A stretch of 23,189 bases of DNA from CAUVKI01 sp963552605 (GCA_963552605.1 CAUVKI010000033.1:1-23189), one strand, 5' to 3'; positions 1 to 7,370 are shown, counted from the stretch's first letter. The notes: generated from the letters alone by a model not told the origin. Numbers and translations are program-made.

Positions 1-345
1 TCTTCTGCGGACTACAAATTGTTTATATCCATAATTCAAAGAAATAATAGTATTAATTAAAAACGAGCCGAGCATAAAGCAGGGTAGCAGCTTACGAATA
101 TATACGGAAAACATATAGACAATGCCGCCGGAGGTTGTCGGAAGTTTCGGTACGACCAATATTTGTATCGCCAACAGCACGACAAATATTACTGCGCTCT
201 TAAAAACCATAAACTTTTTTTCCCGCAAAAGCAGCAGAAAAGGAATTAAAGTGAACAGGCATTCTATGAAAATACTTCCATTTAGAAAAACTGAAATGCT
301 TGTAATTGCGAGAATTAGTAATTTTGTTCTCGGATCCAAAGACAT
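1..345 (-). CDS. ECF transporter T component (EcfT/CbiQ type), 3' end cut by window edge
   Basis: The N-terminal 115 codons are open from an ATG at 345 to the window edge, so the gene continues to the left. The start reads MSLDPRTKLLILAITS, matching the short motif (Asp-Pro-Arg-x-Lys) that opens CbiQ/EcfT membrane proteins. Long hydrophobic helices follow at about residues 8-20, 27-37 and 43-58. T components link a substrate-binding S protein to two ATPases in the cytoplasmic membrane. The ATG directly abuts the TAA of the S component at 346, so the two genes are probably translationally coupled and co-transcribed from the promoter near 1002-1030. The ATPase genes are expected beyond the edge but cannot be seen. 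The family call is reasonably secure; the substrate is unknown. Confidence 0.8.
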   Translation of the reverse strand, partial: MSLDPRTKLLILAITSISVFLNGSIFIECLFTLIPFLLLLREKKFMVFKSAVIFVVLLAIQILVVPKLPTTSGGIVYMFSVYIRKLLPCFMLGSFLINTIISLNYGYKQFVVRRR

Positions 346-945
346 TTACACTATCCCTGCCCTCTCAAAGTGTTTTTTAAGCAGTCTCTTTCCAATCATA
401 CCTCCGATAAAGGCACAGACAAGAGTTCCCAAAATCATTGCAGGAATTGCCCACCGGTTGGTTCCAATCGAGTGAATAACTTCGGAGAAAGATGAAACAT
501 TTCCTTTCTTATTCATAAATTCATCAAATTGAGCCGGCATAATAGCCATAGGAAGATATGCTCCCATCGGTGAAAGGGAAAAGAGGCAGTAAGCTGAAAG
601 ATTTTTTTTGAAAGATTTGAAGTCTCCTGAATCGGCAATTATATCCGCAATAAATCCAAAAGCGATAAAAAACGCTGACATCATCCAAAACATTCCGGTG
701 ATGAACAAAAGAAGCCCCGCCAAAATTCCCAAGATTGAAATCGCTCCACGTTTCGGAATTTTCGCCGCATAAAGCATAAAAATACTACCTGCGAATAGAG
801 CCACTATCATGGGCATAAACGGAAAGGTAATCGGGGTCATCTGTGCAACTCCTCCAATCACAAATGCAACCGCAAAATATATCATTGAGAAAACCCCTAT
901 GGAGATAAAATCTCCGGTCTGCAGTGAATTTTTTTTGTTGTTCAT
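346..945 (-). CDS. ECF transporter S component, MptD/Trep_Strep family
   Basis: This 199-residue, very hydrophobic protein begins with a short polar segment ending in GDFISIGVFSMIYF and has about five or six membrane helices. It ends in a basic tail (GKRLLKKHFERAGIV). The internal motif IADIIADSGDFKSFKKN and the overall length match the MptD family (Trep_Strep) of putative ECF S components, the proteins that bind the transported small molecule. A paralogue with the same landmarks (GDYKSYTLEV and a KKHLVKAGLV tail) lies at 16237-16860. The ATG at 945 is preceded by AAAGGACAGG. It is the first gene of a leftward unit with the T component. The transported substrate cannot be inferred from sequence. 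Confidence 0.85.
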   Translation of the reverse strand: MNNKKNSLQTGDFISIGVFSMIYFAVAFVIGGVAQMTPITFPFMPMIVALFAGSIFMLYAAKIPKRGAISILGILAGLLLFITGMFWMMSAFFIAFGFIADIIADSGDFKSFKKNLSAYCLFSLSPMGAYLPMAIMPAQFDEFMNKKGNVSSFSEVIHSIGTNRWAIPAMILGTLVCAFIGGMIGKRLLKKHFERAGIV

Positions 946-972
946 AATATCCTGTCCTTTCTTGAATTTTTA

Positions 973-1008
973 CTAATATACCAACGGTATGTACCGGTGG
1001 TATATTAG
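973..1008. promoter_or_regulatory. 36-bp palindromic operator overlapping the ECF promoter -10
   Basis: Outer arms CTAATATACCA and TGGTATATTAG are perfect inverted repeats. Inner arms CGGTA and TACCG also pair, leaving mismatches only at one off-centre pair and at the central dinucleotide. Dyads of this kind are typical of dimeric TetR-type repressors, but the regulator is not visible in the window. Because the -10 box is inside the left arm as read on the minus strand, binding should block transcription of the ECF genes. Confidence 0.65.
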
Positions 1009-1030
1009 CACTCATTCTTTTAAGGGTCAA
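1002..1030 (-). promoter_or_regulatory. Promoter of the leftward ECF operon
   Basis: On the minus strand TTGACC (1025-1030) is separated by 17 bp from TAATAT (1002-1007), which is preceded by TGC as in an extended -10. This is a near-consensus sigma-A promoter about 60 bp upstream of the S-component ATG. The -10 box lies inside the palindromic operator at 973-1008. Confidence 0.75.
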
Positions 1031-1060
1031 GATTTTTTTTAGATATGTTTGCAAAAAAAA

Positions 1061-1080
1061 ACAGCACTGACGGTGCTGTC
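1061..1080 (-). terminator. Hairpin with T-run on minus strand
   Basis: ACAGCAC and GTGCTGT arms (1061-1079) are followed on the minus strand by nine Ts. This would stop leftward transcription before it reaches the ECF promoter. No intact minus-strand gene lies directly upstream. The element is missing from the otherwise similar second copy near 2160. Confidence 0.5.
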
Positions 1081-1204
1081 AAAAAAACGCCCAATTAACT
1101 CCTTTTTTATAACTTCCTCCTTAAAATGAGAAGCTTTGAAAATAAACCCGTCCACATTTGCCAAGATTTCATTTTGATTAAATGACAAAATATTTGGAAA
1201 GTGA

Positions 1205-1210
1205 TATAAT
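1205..1210 (+). promoter_or_regulatory. Promoter of the DUF6176-type gene (-10)
   Basis: TATAAT with an extended TG (1202-1203) lies 17 bp after ATGACA (1182-1187). The start codon of the next gene is about 45 bp downstream. Confidence 0.6.
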
Positions 1211-1254
1211 CGAATCGGAGTAAAAAGGGGTTATATATTTTTGGAGGTTGAAGT

Positions 1255-1611
1255 ATGAGTATAAAATTGTCAAGATTTCGTGTTAAGGTTGGAAAGTCAC
1301 AAGAAGTAGATATGTGGATGAGTTTTTTGAATGAAAATATGGAAGATGTGTTGCTTACTTTAGCTGGAGAAAAAATGTATGTTGAAACTATCTTCAGAGA
1401 GAAAACTGATGACGCTGAGTACCTTTATTGGTATTTTATTCAAGGGAAAAATGGGACAAGGGTAGAGGATTCTAATTCGTGGATAGATAAGAAGCATCTG
1501 GAATACTGGAATGAATGTATTGATGAAAACTACCACATTGATATTCCAATGCAAGTTTCCATGATTCCTCATCGTATAGCTAAGTTGATGTCTGATGGAA
1601 TTGAGGAATAA
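1255..1611 (+). CDS. DUF6176 family protein
   Basis: A 118-residue soluble protein with no signal peptide or membrane helix. The pattern K-x-R-V-K-x-G-K near the N-terminus, followed by WMSFLNENMEDVL, EKMYVETIFRE, YLYWYFIQG and IDKKHLEYWNECID, matches what I recall of the small DUF6176 family, whose function is unknown. The shape (beta strand, helix, beta, then aromatic-rich strand) suggests a ferredoxin-like or antibiotic-biosynthesis-monooxygenase-like fold; this is inference. GGAGG sits 8-9 bases before the ATG. It is transcribed alone from its own promoter and ends at the hairpin at 1657-1693. It lies between two copies of the ECF promoter segment, so it may have arrived during the rearrangement. 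Confidence 0.8.
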   Translation: MSIKLSRFRVKVGKSQEVDMWMSFLNENMEDVLLTLAGEKMYVETIFREKTDDAEYLYWYFIQGKNGTRVEDSNSWIDKKHLEYWNECIDENYHIDIPMQVSMIPHRIAKLMSDGIEE

Positions 1612-1654
1612 TCTCCGGCATAGTACGAAGTAACGCACAATCGAACAAAATTGT

Positions 1655-2053
1655 TCAGGAAGTAGAGGAAAATAGCTGATACTTCCTTTTTTTGATACAT
1701 AAATCTTTGTTTCCAATCTTTTCGGAGATATCCGTAAGAATTTCACTTATCCAAATTTCTTCCCCTGCCATTCCCTTTCTCATAAAGAGTCGGTGCTTCT
1801 GCTTTTTTGTCCAAGTTCTCCGCTCAAGTTCACGGATTAGAATTTTCATTTTCTCTTTGTGCTCGTAATCTACACTTTCAAGTAGCTTGGGATCCAATTT
1901 TTCACAATAAAAATCCCTACACCTCAACGGAAAGGTAATCGGGGTCATCTGTGCAACTCCTCCAATCACAAATGCAACCGCAAAATATATCATTGAGAAA
2001 ACCCCTATGGAGATAAAATCTCCGGTCTGCAGTGAATTTTTTTTGTTGTTAAT
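1655..2053 (-). pseudogene. Chimeric remnant: start of ECF S component joined to unrelated tail
   Basis: From 2053 to about 1929 this strand repeats the first 41 codons of the S-component gene, but the start codon aligned to ATG is ATT (2051-2053). The ribosome binding site is kept. Homology stops after ...MTPITFP, and the frame runs on without a stop into 91 residues of a different, charged sequence (beginning LRCRDFYCEKLDPK, with LIRELERR and KQKHRLFMRKG) that I do not recognise. The joint frame of 133 codons is intact to a TGA at 1655. The first internal ATG (1993) has no ribosome binding site. It is most likely a dead rearrangement product; weak expression from ATT cannot be excluded. Confidence 0.6.
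1657..1693 (+). terminator. Rho-independent terminator after the DUF6176-type gene
   Basis: Perfect 8-bp arms AGGAAGTA (1657-1664) and TACTTCCT (1680-1687) are followed by a run of Ts to 1693. It also covers the last codons of the chimeric remnant on the other strand. Confidence 0.75.
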
Positions 2054-2210
2054 AACATCCTGTCCTTTCTTGAATTTTTACTGATATACCAACGATATGT
2101 ACCGGCGGTATATCAGCACTCATTCTTTTAAGGGTCAAGATTTTTTTAGATGTGTTTGCAAAAAAAACTTCCAATTAACTCCTTTTTTTACAACTTCCGC
2201 CTTAAAATGA
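1926..2210. repeat. Duplicated segment, copy 2 (decayed ECF gene start, promoter, operator)
   Basis: Second copy of 818-1129. The start codon is lost, and the -10 box on the minus strand has changed from TAATAT to TGATAT. The hairpin found in copy 1 is absent: its two flanking AAAAAAAC runs are here merged into one. Homology begins at AACGGAAAGG and fades after TTAAAATGA. Confidence 0.85.
2081..2116. promoter_or_regulatory. Second copy of the palindromic operator
   Basis: It matches the operator at 973-1008 at 32 of 36 positions. Two of the four changes (positions 3 and 34) are symmetric and keep the outer arms paired (CTGATATACC and GGTATATCAG). The other two break inner pairs. It is 175 bp upstream of hutI, so it could in principle also affect rightward transcription. 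Confidence 0.55.
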
Positions 2211-2258
2211 AAAACAGGTTGTATCGACAACGCTATTTATTTTTGGCAATCATTGAGC

Positions 2259-2264
2259 TATAAT
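2259..2264 (+). promoter_or_regulatory. Probable -10 of the hutI promoter
   Basis: A consensus TATAAT lies 26 bp before the hutI start codon. No good -35 is seen at the right distance (TTTATT at 17 bp), so an activator may be needed. Confidence 0.45.
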
Positions 2265-2290
2265 TATCGAAAAGATGGAAAGGAGCAAGT

Positions 2291-3529
2291 ATGAAAACTA
2301 TTTTATTCGGTTTTAACGAGATATTCTGTCCGAATGATCCCGGTCGCCCTCTCAGAGGAAAAGAAATGAATGATGCAAAGATTTTGAAGGATGCATATAT
2401 CGCCATAGAGGGGGAAGAAATTCTTGAGGTGGGAGTCGGTGAGGAGTATAAAAAAATTGCAGATGAAAAGACGGAGTTAATTGAGTGTGCAGGGCTTTGC
2501 GCTTCGCCCGGACTCATAGATTGCCACACTCATTTGGTTTATGGGGGCGATCGCTCGGGAGAATTTTCCAAAAAATTAAACGGTATGAGCTATCTTGACA
2601 TACTCGCCGAGGGAGGAGGTATCCTCTCCACTCAAAGAGCAACGAGAGCCGCCACTAAAGAAGAACTTAAAGAGAAAACCAAAAAGCTTTTAAGCTTTAT
2701 GCTTCGCCACGGGGTAACCACGGTCGAAGCGAAATCCGGCTACGGGCTGGATTTTGAAAATGAAAGAAAGCAAATGCTTGTAGTCAAAGAGTTGAATGAC
2801 GAGTCGGATATTGACTTGGTTTCAACTTTTATGGCGGCGCACGCCATACCCGAGGAATATAAGAATAACCCCGATGCTTTCATAGATGAGGTTATAAAAA
2901 TGCTCCCCAAGGTTAAGGAAGAGGGGCTTGCGGAATTTTGCGACGTGTTCTGCGAGAAGGGAGTTTTCTCTGCCGAGCAGTCAAAAAAACTTCTTCTTGC
3001 GGCAAAAGATTTGGGCTTTCTTTTGAGGATTCACGCCGATGAGATAGCGTCCATAGGTGGAGTGAGAGTGGCGTGCGAAACGGGTGCGGTTTCCGCAGAG
3101 CATCTGATGATGACGACCGATGAGGACATTGAAAAAATGGCGGCTTCGGGAGTAATCGGAAATCTTCTCCCTGCAACCACTTTTTCGCTCATTGAGGATA
3201 CTTATGCTCCGGCAAGGAAGATGTTGGAAAAGGGAATGGCAATTACAATCTCCACGGATTCAAATCCCGGAAGTTGCCCTACGGCAAATCTGCCCTTTGC
3301 AATGCAGTTGGCATCTCTATATATGAAACTCACTCCCGTTGAAGTCTATAACGCCGCAACAATAAATGCGGCATACAGCGTCAATCGGGCGGAAAAAATC
3401 GGCTCGTTCGACAGCGGAAAATTTGCGGACATTACCATATATGATGCGCCGAGCCTTGCCTATACGATATACTTCTTCGCCACAAACTTGGTGTGTGGAG
3501 TTTACAAAAAGGGAAAGAAAATAATTTGA
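2291..3529 (+). CDS. hutI: Imidazolonepropionase
   Basis: HutI hydrolyses 4-imidazolone-5-propanoate to N-formimino-L-glutamate, the third step of histidine degradation, in the cytoplasm. The 412-residue length is normal. The amidohydrolase metal-site features are all visible: D-C-H-T-H (H79, H81), substrate-side GGDRSGEF (R88), H184 in AAHAIP, H248 in IHADE with E251, H271, and D323 in STDSNPG. AAGGAGC precedes the ATG by 6 bases. The next gene, ftcD, starts 16 bp after the stop and uses the product of this enzyme, so the two form a metabolic pair. The genes for the first two steps (hutH, hutU) are not in the window. The identification is secure. Confidence 0.96.
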   Translation: MKTILFGFNEIFCPNDPGRPLRGKEMNDAKILKDAYIAIEGEEILEVGVGEEYKKIADEKTELIECAGLCASPGLIDCHTHLVYGGDRSGEFSKKLNGMSYLDILAEGGGILSTQRATRAATKEELKEKTKKLLSFMLRHGVTTVEAKSGYGLDFENERKQMLVVKELNDESDIDLVSTFMAAHAIPEEYKNNPDAFIDEVIKMLPKVKEEGLAEFCDVFCEKGVFSAEQSKKLLLAAKDLGFLLRIHADEIASIGGVRVACETGAVSAEHLMMTTDEDIEKMAASGVIGNLLPATTFSLIEDTYAPARKMLEKGMAITISTDSNPGSCPTANLPFAMQLASLYMKLTPVEVYNAATINAAYSVNRAEKIGSFDSGKFADITIYDAPSLAYTIYFFATNLVCGVYKKGKKII

Positions 3530-3545
3530 AAGGGGAAATAAAAAA

Positions 3546-4439
3546 ATGAAAAGAGTTATGTGCATTCCGAATTATTCGGAGGGAATTGACTTGGAAAAGG
3601 TGGAAAAAATCGTCCAATGCTTCAGAGGAAAGGAAAAGGTAAAGCTTATAGACTACCAATCGGATAAGGATCATAATCGCTCGGTGGTTGAGGTTATAGG
3701 AGAGCCGGAAGCTTTGGTGGAAGCCGTTTTTGAGTCGGTAAAAGTTGCAGCGGATTTAATTGATATGTCAAATCACCACGGTGCGCACCCCAGAATGGGA
3801 GCTACCGATGTAATTCCGTTTATTCCCATCACGGAAACCACTACGGAGGATTGTGTGGCTTTGGCGAAAAAACTTGGCGAAAAAATCGGAAACTTGGGGA
3901 TACCCGTATATCTATATGAAGATGCCGCAACTTCTCCTGAAAGACAAAATCTTGCAAAGGTAAGAAAAGGTCAATACGAAGGATTTTTTGACAAAATAAA
4001 AGAAGAGGGTTGGAAGCCTGACTACGGTCCCTCCGAAATGAACGAAAAATCAGGAGCAACGGCAGTCGGCGCACGCTTCCACCTGATTGCCTTTAATGTA
4101 AACTTACGCTCCAAGGATTTTTCTATCGCAGACGCCATTGCAAAAAAAGTTCGCCATATCGGAGGAGGGCTTCACTCGGTAAAGGCTATGGGAGTGGATT
4201 TAACCGAAAAAGGCGAGGTTCAGGTGTCAATGAACTTGGTGAATTTTGAAAAGACGGCGGTATATCAGGCACTTGAAATGGTAAAGAGCGAAGCCAGAAG
4301 ATATGGTGTCGAAGTATCGGAAACGGAACTTGTGGGAATGATTCCTCTCAAAGCGCTTGCGGAAAGTGCGGCTTATTATATGCAGCTTGAAAATTTCAAA
4401 ACGGAACAGGTTATAGAAACTCTTTTGATTGAGGAATAA
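3546..4439 (+). CDS. ftcD: Glutamate formimidoyltransferase
   Basis: This enzyme moves the formimino group from N-formimino-L-glutamate to tetrahydrofolate, giving glutamate and 5-formimino-tetrahydrofolate. The 297 residues cover only the formiminotransferase part (N- and C-terminal subdomains), with no fused cyclodeaminase domain as in the mammalian enzyme. Landmarks include the opening CIPNYSEG, DHNRSV, and NHHGAHPRMGATDVIPF, in which H81 corresponds to the catalytic histidine of the mammalian protein. RNLRS-like text appears as NVNLRSKD. AAAGGGG precedes the ATG. A separate cyclodeaminase (fchA) would be needed to complete the folate route and is not seen here. The stop overlaps the ribosome-binding region of the next gene. 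Confidence 0.95.
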   Translation: MKRVMCIPNYSEGIDLEKVEKIVQCFRGKEKVKLIDYQSDKDHNRSVVEVIGEPEALVEAVFESVKVAADLIDMSNHHGAHPRMGATDVIPFIPITETTTEDCVALAKKLGEKIGNLGIPVYLYEDAATSPERQNLAKVRKGQYEGFFDKIKEEGWKPDYGPSEMNEKSGATAVGARFHLIAFNVNLRSKDFSIADAIAKKVRHIGGGLHSVKAMGVDLTEKGEVQVSMNLVNFEKTAVYQALEMVKSEARRYGVEVSETELVGMIPLKALAESAAYYMQLENFKTEQVIETLLIEE

Positions 4440-4442
4440 TCA

Positions 4443-5192
4443 TTGAGTTTTAGGAACAAAATTTTTTTAATGGGTTTGGTTGTTTTGCTTCTGACAGCTT
4501 GCGAGGATAAAGAAAAACAGCCTGCGTCTGAGAATAAAATAAATCAAGCGGAGGAAAAATCCGAGTCTAAAGAAGGTAAGCATAAGTACAGTGAGGATTT
4601 TGATATCGAAGTTGAAAAATCTCCTGTTGACTATAATAAAAACGGCAACGATGATTATAAGGATTTTTTAATCGGAGCAAAAAAGGATGCTCAAAATCAT
4701 CCGAGGTATGACAGCTCTTATATAAACGGAGGGTATCCTGATGAAAATTCCGGAGTATGCACCGATGTAATCTGGCGTGCATTTAGGGAAGCGGGATATT
4801 CTCTCAAGGATATGGTGGATACTGACATTAAAAATAATATGAAAGACTATCCTAGAGTTTCTTCGCCCGACCCTAACATTGATTTCAGGAGAGTGAAAAA
4901 TCTCCACGTGTTTTTCAAAAAATATGCAGTAAGTTTAAGCACAGACATCAATGACATAGAGCAGTGGATGCCGGGAGATATTGTGTTCTTCAAAGGTGAT
5001 TGGCACATAGGAATTATTTCGGATTATAGAAACGAAAAAGGGGTGGCATTCGTAATCCACAATATGGGGCAGAGTGAAAGGGAGGAAGATTTTTTAAGCC
5101 TATTTAACCCTCTCGGTAAAAATAAGCCCTCAGGTCATTATAGATTTGACGCCTCTAAAGTTGAGGAGATACTGCTCCCTTGGGCTGACTGA
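4443..5192 (+). CDS. DUF1287 family lipoprotein
   Basis: A 249-residue exported lipoprotein. The start is TTG, chosen because GAGGA (4431-4435) is 7 bases upstream and the signal peptide begins at once. A lysine/arginine start, a hydrophobic core and the lipobox LTAC put the lipidated cysteine at residue 20. A low-complexity charged linker (about 21-60) follows, then a DUF1287 domain with the marker strings GVCTDVIWRAFREAGY, DPNIDFRRVKNLHVFFKK, MPGDIVFF and HIGIISD. C106, H188 and H206 are spaced as in NlpC/P60-like cysteine hydrolases, so a cell-wall role is plausible; that is inference. Only 3 bp separate it from ftcD, so it is co-transcribed with histidine genes, which gives no obvious functional clue. 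Confidence 0.85.
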   Translation: MSFRNKIFLMGLVVLLLTACEDKEKQPASENKINQAEEKSESKEGKHKYSEDFDIEVEKSPVDYNKNGNDDYKDFLIGAKKDAQNHPRYDSSYINGGYPDENSGVCTDVIWRAFREAGYSLKDMVDTDIKNNMKDYPRVSSPDPNIDFRRVKNLHVFFKKYAVSLSTDINDIEQWMPGDIVFFKGDWHIGIISDYRNEKGVAFVIHNMGQSEREEDFLSLFNPLGKNKPSGHYRFDASKVEEILLPWAD

Positions 5193-5243
5193 CCTCTTAT
5201 GGTATTGATAGTAATTCTCGTGTTGGCAAACGAATGACATTTT

Positions 5244-5298
5244 AAAAAAACAGGTTTTTTTTAGCCAAAATTTCTAAGGCGGAAAAACCTGTTTTTTT
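5244..5298 (+). terminator. Terminator of the hutI-ftcD-lipoprotein operon
   Basis: Arms AAAAACAGGTTTTT (from 5246) and AAAAACCTGTTTTTTT (5283-5298) pair around a 24-base loop that itself holds GCC and GGC able to pair. The T-run on each strand means it could work in both directions. Confidence 0.8.
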
Positions 5299-5357
5299 AT
5301 TCTGTTTTTTCTTCGCAACAAAAAAATTTTCCAAGTTGTATTTTGCAATAAAAAATA

Positions 5358-5404
5358 CCGACCTGCCAACAGACGGACTTAAAGTCCAACTTTTGGCAGG
5401 TCGG
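5358..5404 (-). terminator. Terminator of the groESL operon
   Basis: A 12-bp perfect stem, CCGACCTGCCAA (5358-5369) with TTGGCAGGTCGG (5393-5404), lies just after the groEL stop on the minus strand and is followed there by TATTTTTTATT. The loop contains a second small hairpin (GGACTT and AAGTCC, 5375-5387). Confidence 0.85.
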
Positions 5405-5422
5405 CACAAAACAAAATTTTTA

Positions 5423-7045
5423 CTACATCATTCCGCCCATTCCGGGGTTCATAGGCATTTCAGGTTCTTTTTTCGGAATTTCCGAAACAGCCGCTTCGGT
5501 TGTCAAAATCATTCCCGCAACGCTTATCGCATTCTCCAATGCGGAGCGGGTAACTTTTGTGGGATCCACAATTCCCGACTCAATCATATCTGTATAAGTC
5601 TCTTTTGCCGCATCAAAGCCCACTCCGGCTCTCTCGGTTTTTACCATCTCAACGATAACCGAGCCTTCAAGACCCGCATTTTGAGCAATTTGTCTTAGGG
5701 GTTCTTCCAAAGCTCTCATAACAATTTTTATTCCGGTTTTTTCATCTCCGCTCTTCTCGGAAAGAAGTTTCATAACCTCGGGCAAAGTATCAATAAGAGC
5801 GGTTCCTCCTCCTGCAACGATTCCTTCTTCCACTGCAGCTCTGGTTGCAGCAAGAGCATCCTCAATTCTCATCTTCTTTTCTTTAAGTTCGGTCTCAGTA
5901 GCCGCTCCCACTTGGATAACCGCCACTCCGCCGGATAACTTTGCAAGTCTTTCCTGAAGTTTTTCCGAATCAAATTCGGATTCGGTGTTCTCAAGCTGAA
6001 CTTTGATTTGTTTAATTCTGTCGTCTAAAGCTTTCTTATCCCCGTTTCCGTCAACGATTACGGTATGCTCTTTCTCAACTTTGACTTTTTTTGCAGAACC
6101 CAAAAGCTCAATATTCGCATCTTTCAGCTCATATCCGAGATCCTGAGAAATCACCGTGCCTCCGGTAAGAACTGCAATATCTTGAAGCATTTCCTTTCTT
6201 CTGTCGCCAAAACCCGGAGCTTTTATCGCCACACAGTTGAAAGTTCCTCTAAGCTTATTGAGCACCAAGGTAGCCATTGCCTCGCCTTCGACATCTTCCG
6301 CAATTATCACCAAAGGTTTGCTTCGTTGTACAATTTGCTCAAGCAACGGGATAATGTCCTGTATATTTGAAATTTTCTTATCGGTAATCAAAATCATCGG
6401 GTTTTCAAGCTCCGCAATCATCTTTTCGGAGTCGGTCACCATATAGGGCGACACATATCCCCTGTCAAACTGCATTCCCTCTACAACCTCAAGATGAGTT
6501 CCGGTGGACTTGGATTCCTCAACGGTGATAACTCCGTCATTTCCCACTTTTTCCATTGCGTCGCTTATCAAAGCTCCGATTTCGGAATCTGCAGCCGAGA
6601 TTGAAGCAACTTGCGCTATCGCTTCTTTTGACTCCACTTTTTTGGAAGATTTTTTCAATTCCTCAACAGCTTTTTCCATAGCGGCTCTCAAACCTCTTTG
6701 GATTTCCATAGGGTTTGCTCCCGCCGCCACATTCTTTAAACCCTCTCTTACAATTGACTGCGCAAGGAGGGTTGCGGTCGTAGTGCCGTCTCCTGCTACA
6801 TCATTTGTCTTGGTTGCCACCTCTTTAAGAAGTTGAGCACCCATATTCTCAAATTTATCTTCAAGTTCAATCTCTTTTGCAATAGTCACTCCGTCATTGG
6901 TGATTGTAGGAGAACCGTATGACTTCTCCAAAACCACATTTCTTCCCTTGGGTCCTAAGGTAACCTTAACGGTATCCGCTAAAATATTGATACCTCTTTC
7001 AAGCCCTTTTCTCGCTTCTTCACCATATCTTATATCTTTTGCCAT
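5423..7045 (-). CDS. groEL: Chaperonin GroEL (60 kDa)
   Basis: GroEL forms the double-ring chamber that folds proteins with ATP and the GroES lid. The 540-residue protein aligns with the family from the first residue (MAKDIRYGEEAR). It carries TLGPKGRNVVLE and the nucleotide loop DGTTTATLLAQ, the late core signature AATETELKEKKMRIEDALAATRAAVEEGIVAGGG, and the GGMM-type tail (PGMGGMM). It lies 10 bp after groES in the usual order, and transcription is expected only from the CIRCE-controlled promoter upstream of groES. AGGAGG-type sequence precedes the ATG. No unusual residue was noticed. Confidence 0.99.
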   Translation of the reverse strand: MAKDIRYGEEARKGLERGINILADTVKVTLGPKGRNVVLEKSYGSPTITNDGVTIAKEIELEDKFENMGAQLLKEVATKTNDVAGDGTTTATLLAQSIVREGLKNVAAGANPMEIQRGLRAAMEKAVEELKKSSKKVESKEAIAQVASISAADSEIGALISDAMEKVGNDGVITVEESKSTGTHLEVVEGMQFDRGYVSPYMVTDSEKMIAELENPMILITDKKISNIQDIIPLLEQIVQRSKPLVIIAEDVEGEAMATLVLNKLRGTFNCVAIKAPGFGDRRKEMLQDIAVLTGGTVISQDLGYELKDANIELLGSAKKVKVEKEHTVIVDGNGDKKALDDRIKQIKVQLENTESEFDSEKLQERLAKLSGGVAVIQVGAATETELKEKKMRIEDALAATRAAVEEGIVAGGGTALIDTLPEVMKLLSEKSGDEKTGIKIVMRALEEPLRQIAQNAGLEGSVIVEMVKTERAGVGFDAAKETYTDMIESGIVDPTKVTRSALENAISVAGMILTTEAAVSEIPKKEPEMPMNPGMGGMM

Positions 7046-7055
7046 ATTACACCTC

Positions 7056-7337
7056 CTACTGAATTACTGCAAGTAAATCCTGCAACTTGATAATAGTAAA
7101 CTCTTTTCCGTCTATTTTAATTTCGGTTCCGGAATATTTGGGGAAAATCACTCTATCCCCTACCTTTACCTGATCCTTTTTCTTGTCGTCAGCCAAAATC
7201 TCCGCTCCTATTGCAAGCACTTTTGCAATTTGGGGCTGCTCCTTTGCCGCTGAAGGAAGTACAATACCGCCTGCCGTTTTCTCTTCCGCTTCTTCCTTTT
7301 CAATAAGAACTCTGTCGCCTAAAGGTTTCAAATCCAT
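7056..7337 (-). CDS. groES: Co-chaperonin GroES (10 kDa)
   Basis: The 93-residue protein has the full GroES outline: LKPLGDRVLIEKEEAEEKTAGGIVLPSAAKEQPQ, which includes the mobile loop that docks on GroEL, then KVGDRVIFPKYSGTEIKIDGKEFTIIKLQDLLAVI. It caps the GroEL ring as a heptamer in the cytoplasm. AGGAGG lies just before the ATG. The gene is first in the operon, 34 bp downstream of the CIRCE element, so it should be induced by heat and protein-folding stress through loss of HrcA repression. Confidence 0.99.
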   Translation of the reverse strand: MDLKPLGDRVLIEKEEAEEKTAGGIVLPSAAKEQPQIAKVLAIGAEILADDKKKDQVKVGDRVIFPKYSGTEIKIDGKEFTIIKLQDLLAVIQ

Positions 7338-7370
7338 TATAAATCCTCCTTTTTATAATCATCATCGTTG

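Larger units (their letters stand above)
818..1129. repeat. Duplicated segment, copy 1 (functional ECF gene start, promoter, operator)
   Basis: This segment is highly similar to 1926-2210 in the same orientation. It covers about 40 codons of the S-component gene, the ribosome binding site, the operator, the promoter and about 100 bp upstream. Differences seen by eye are a handful of substitutions, one T-run length change, and a hairpin of about 25 bp present only here. Confidence 0.85.

Noticed and set aside
785..1054. Minus-strand open frame of 89 codons over the ECF promoter
   Set aside because: It overlaps the S-component gene in another frame and runs through the operator and promoter; no ribosome binding site or recognisable sequence.
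1643..1656. Dyad GAACAA-AA-TTGTTC after the DUF6176-type gene
   Set aside because: Short AT-rich palindrome downstream of a gene, beside a better terminator; no sign it is a regulatory site.
1655..1928. Tail of the chimeric frame as a transposase or recombinase fragment
   Set aside because: The charged, basic text suggested a DNA-binding protein, but no transposase motif, terminal repeats or target duplication could be identified.
5336..6836. Several plus-strand frames opposite groEL
   Set aside because: They are antisense shadows of the highly conserved groEL gene, with cysteine- and serine-rich nonsense text.
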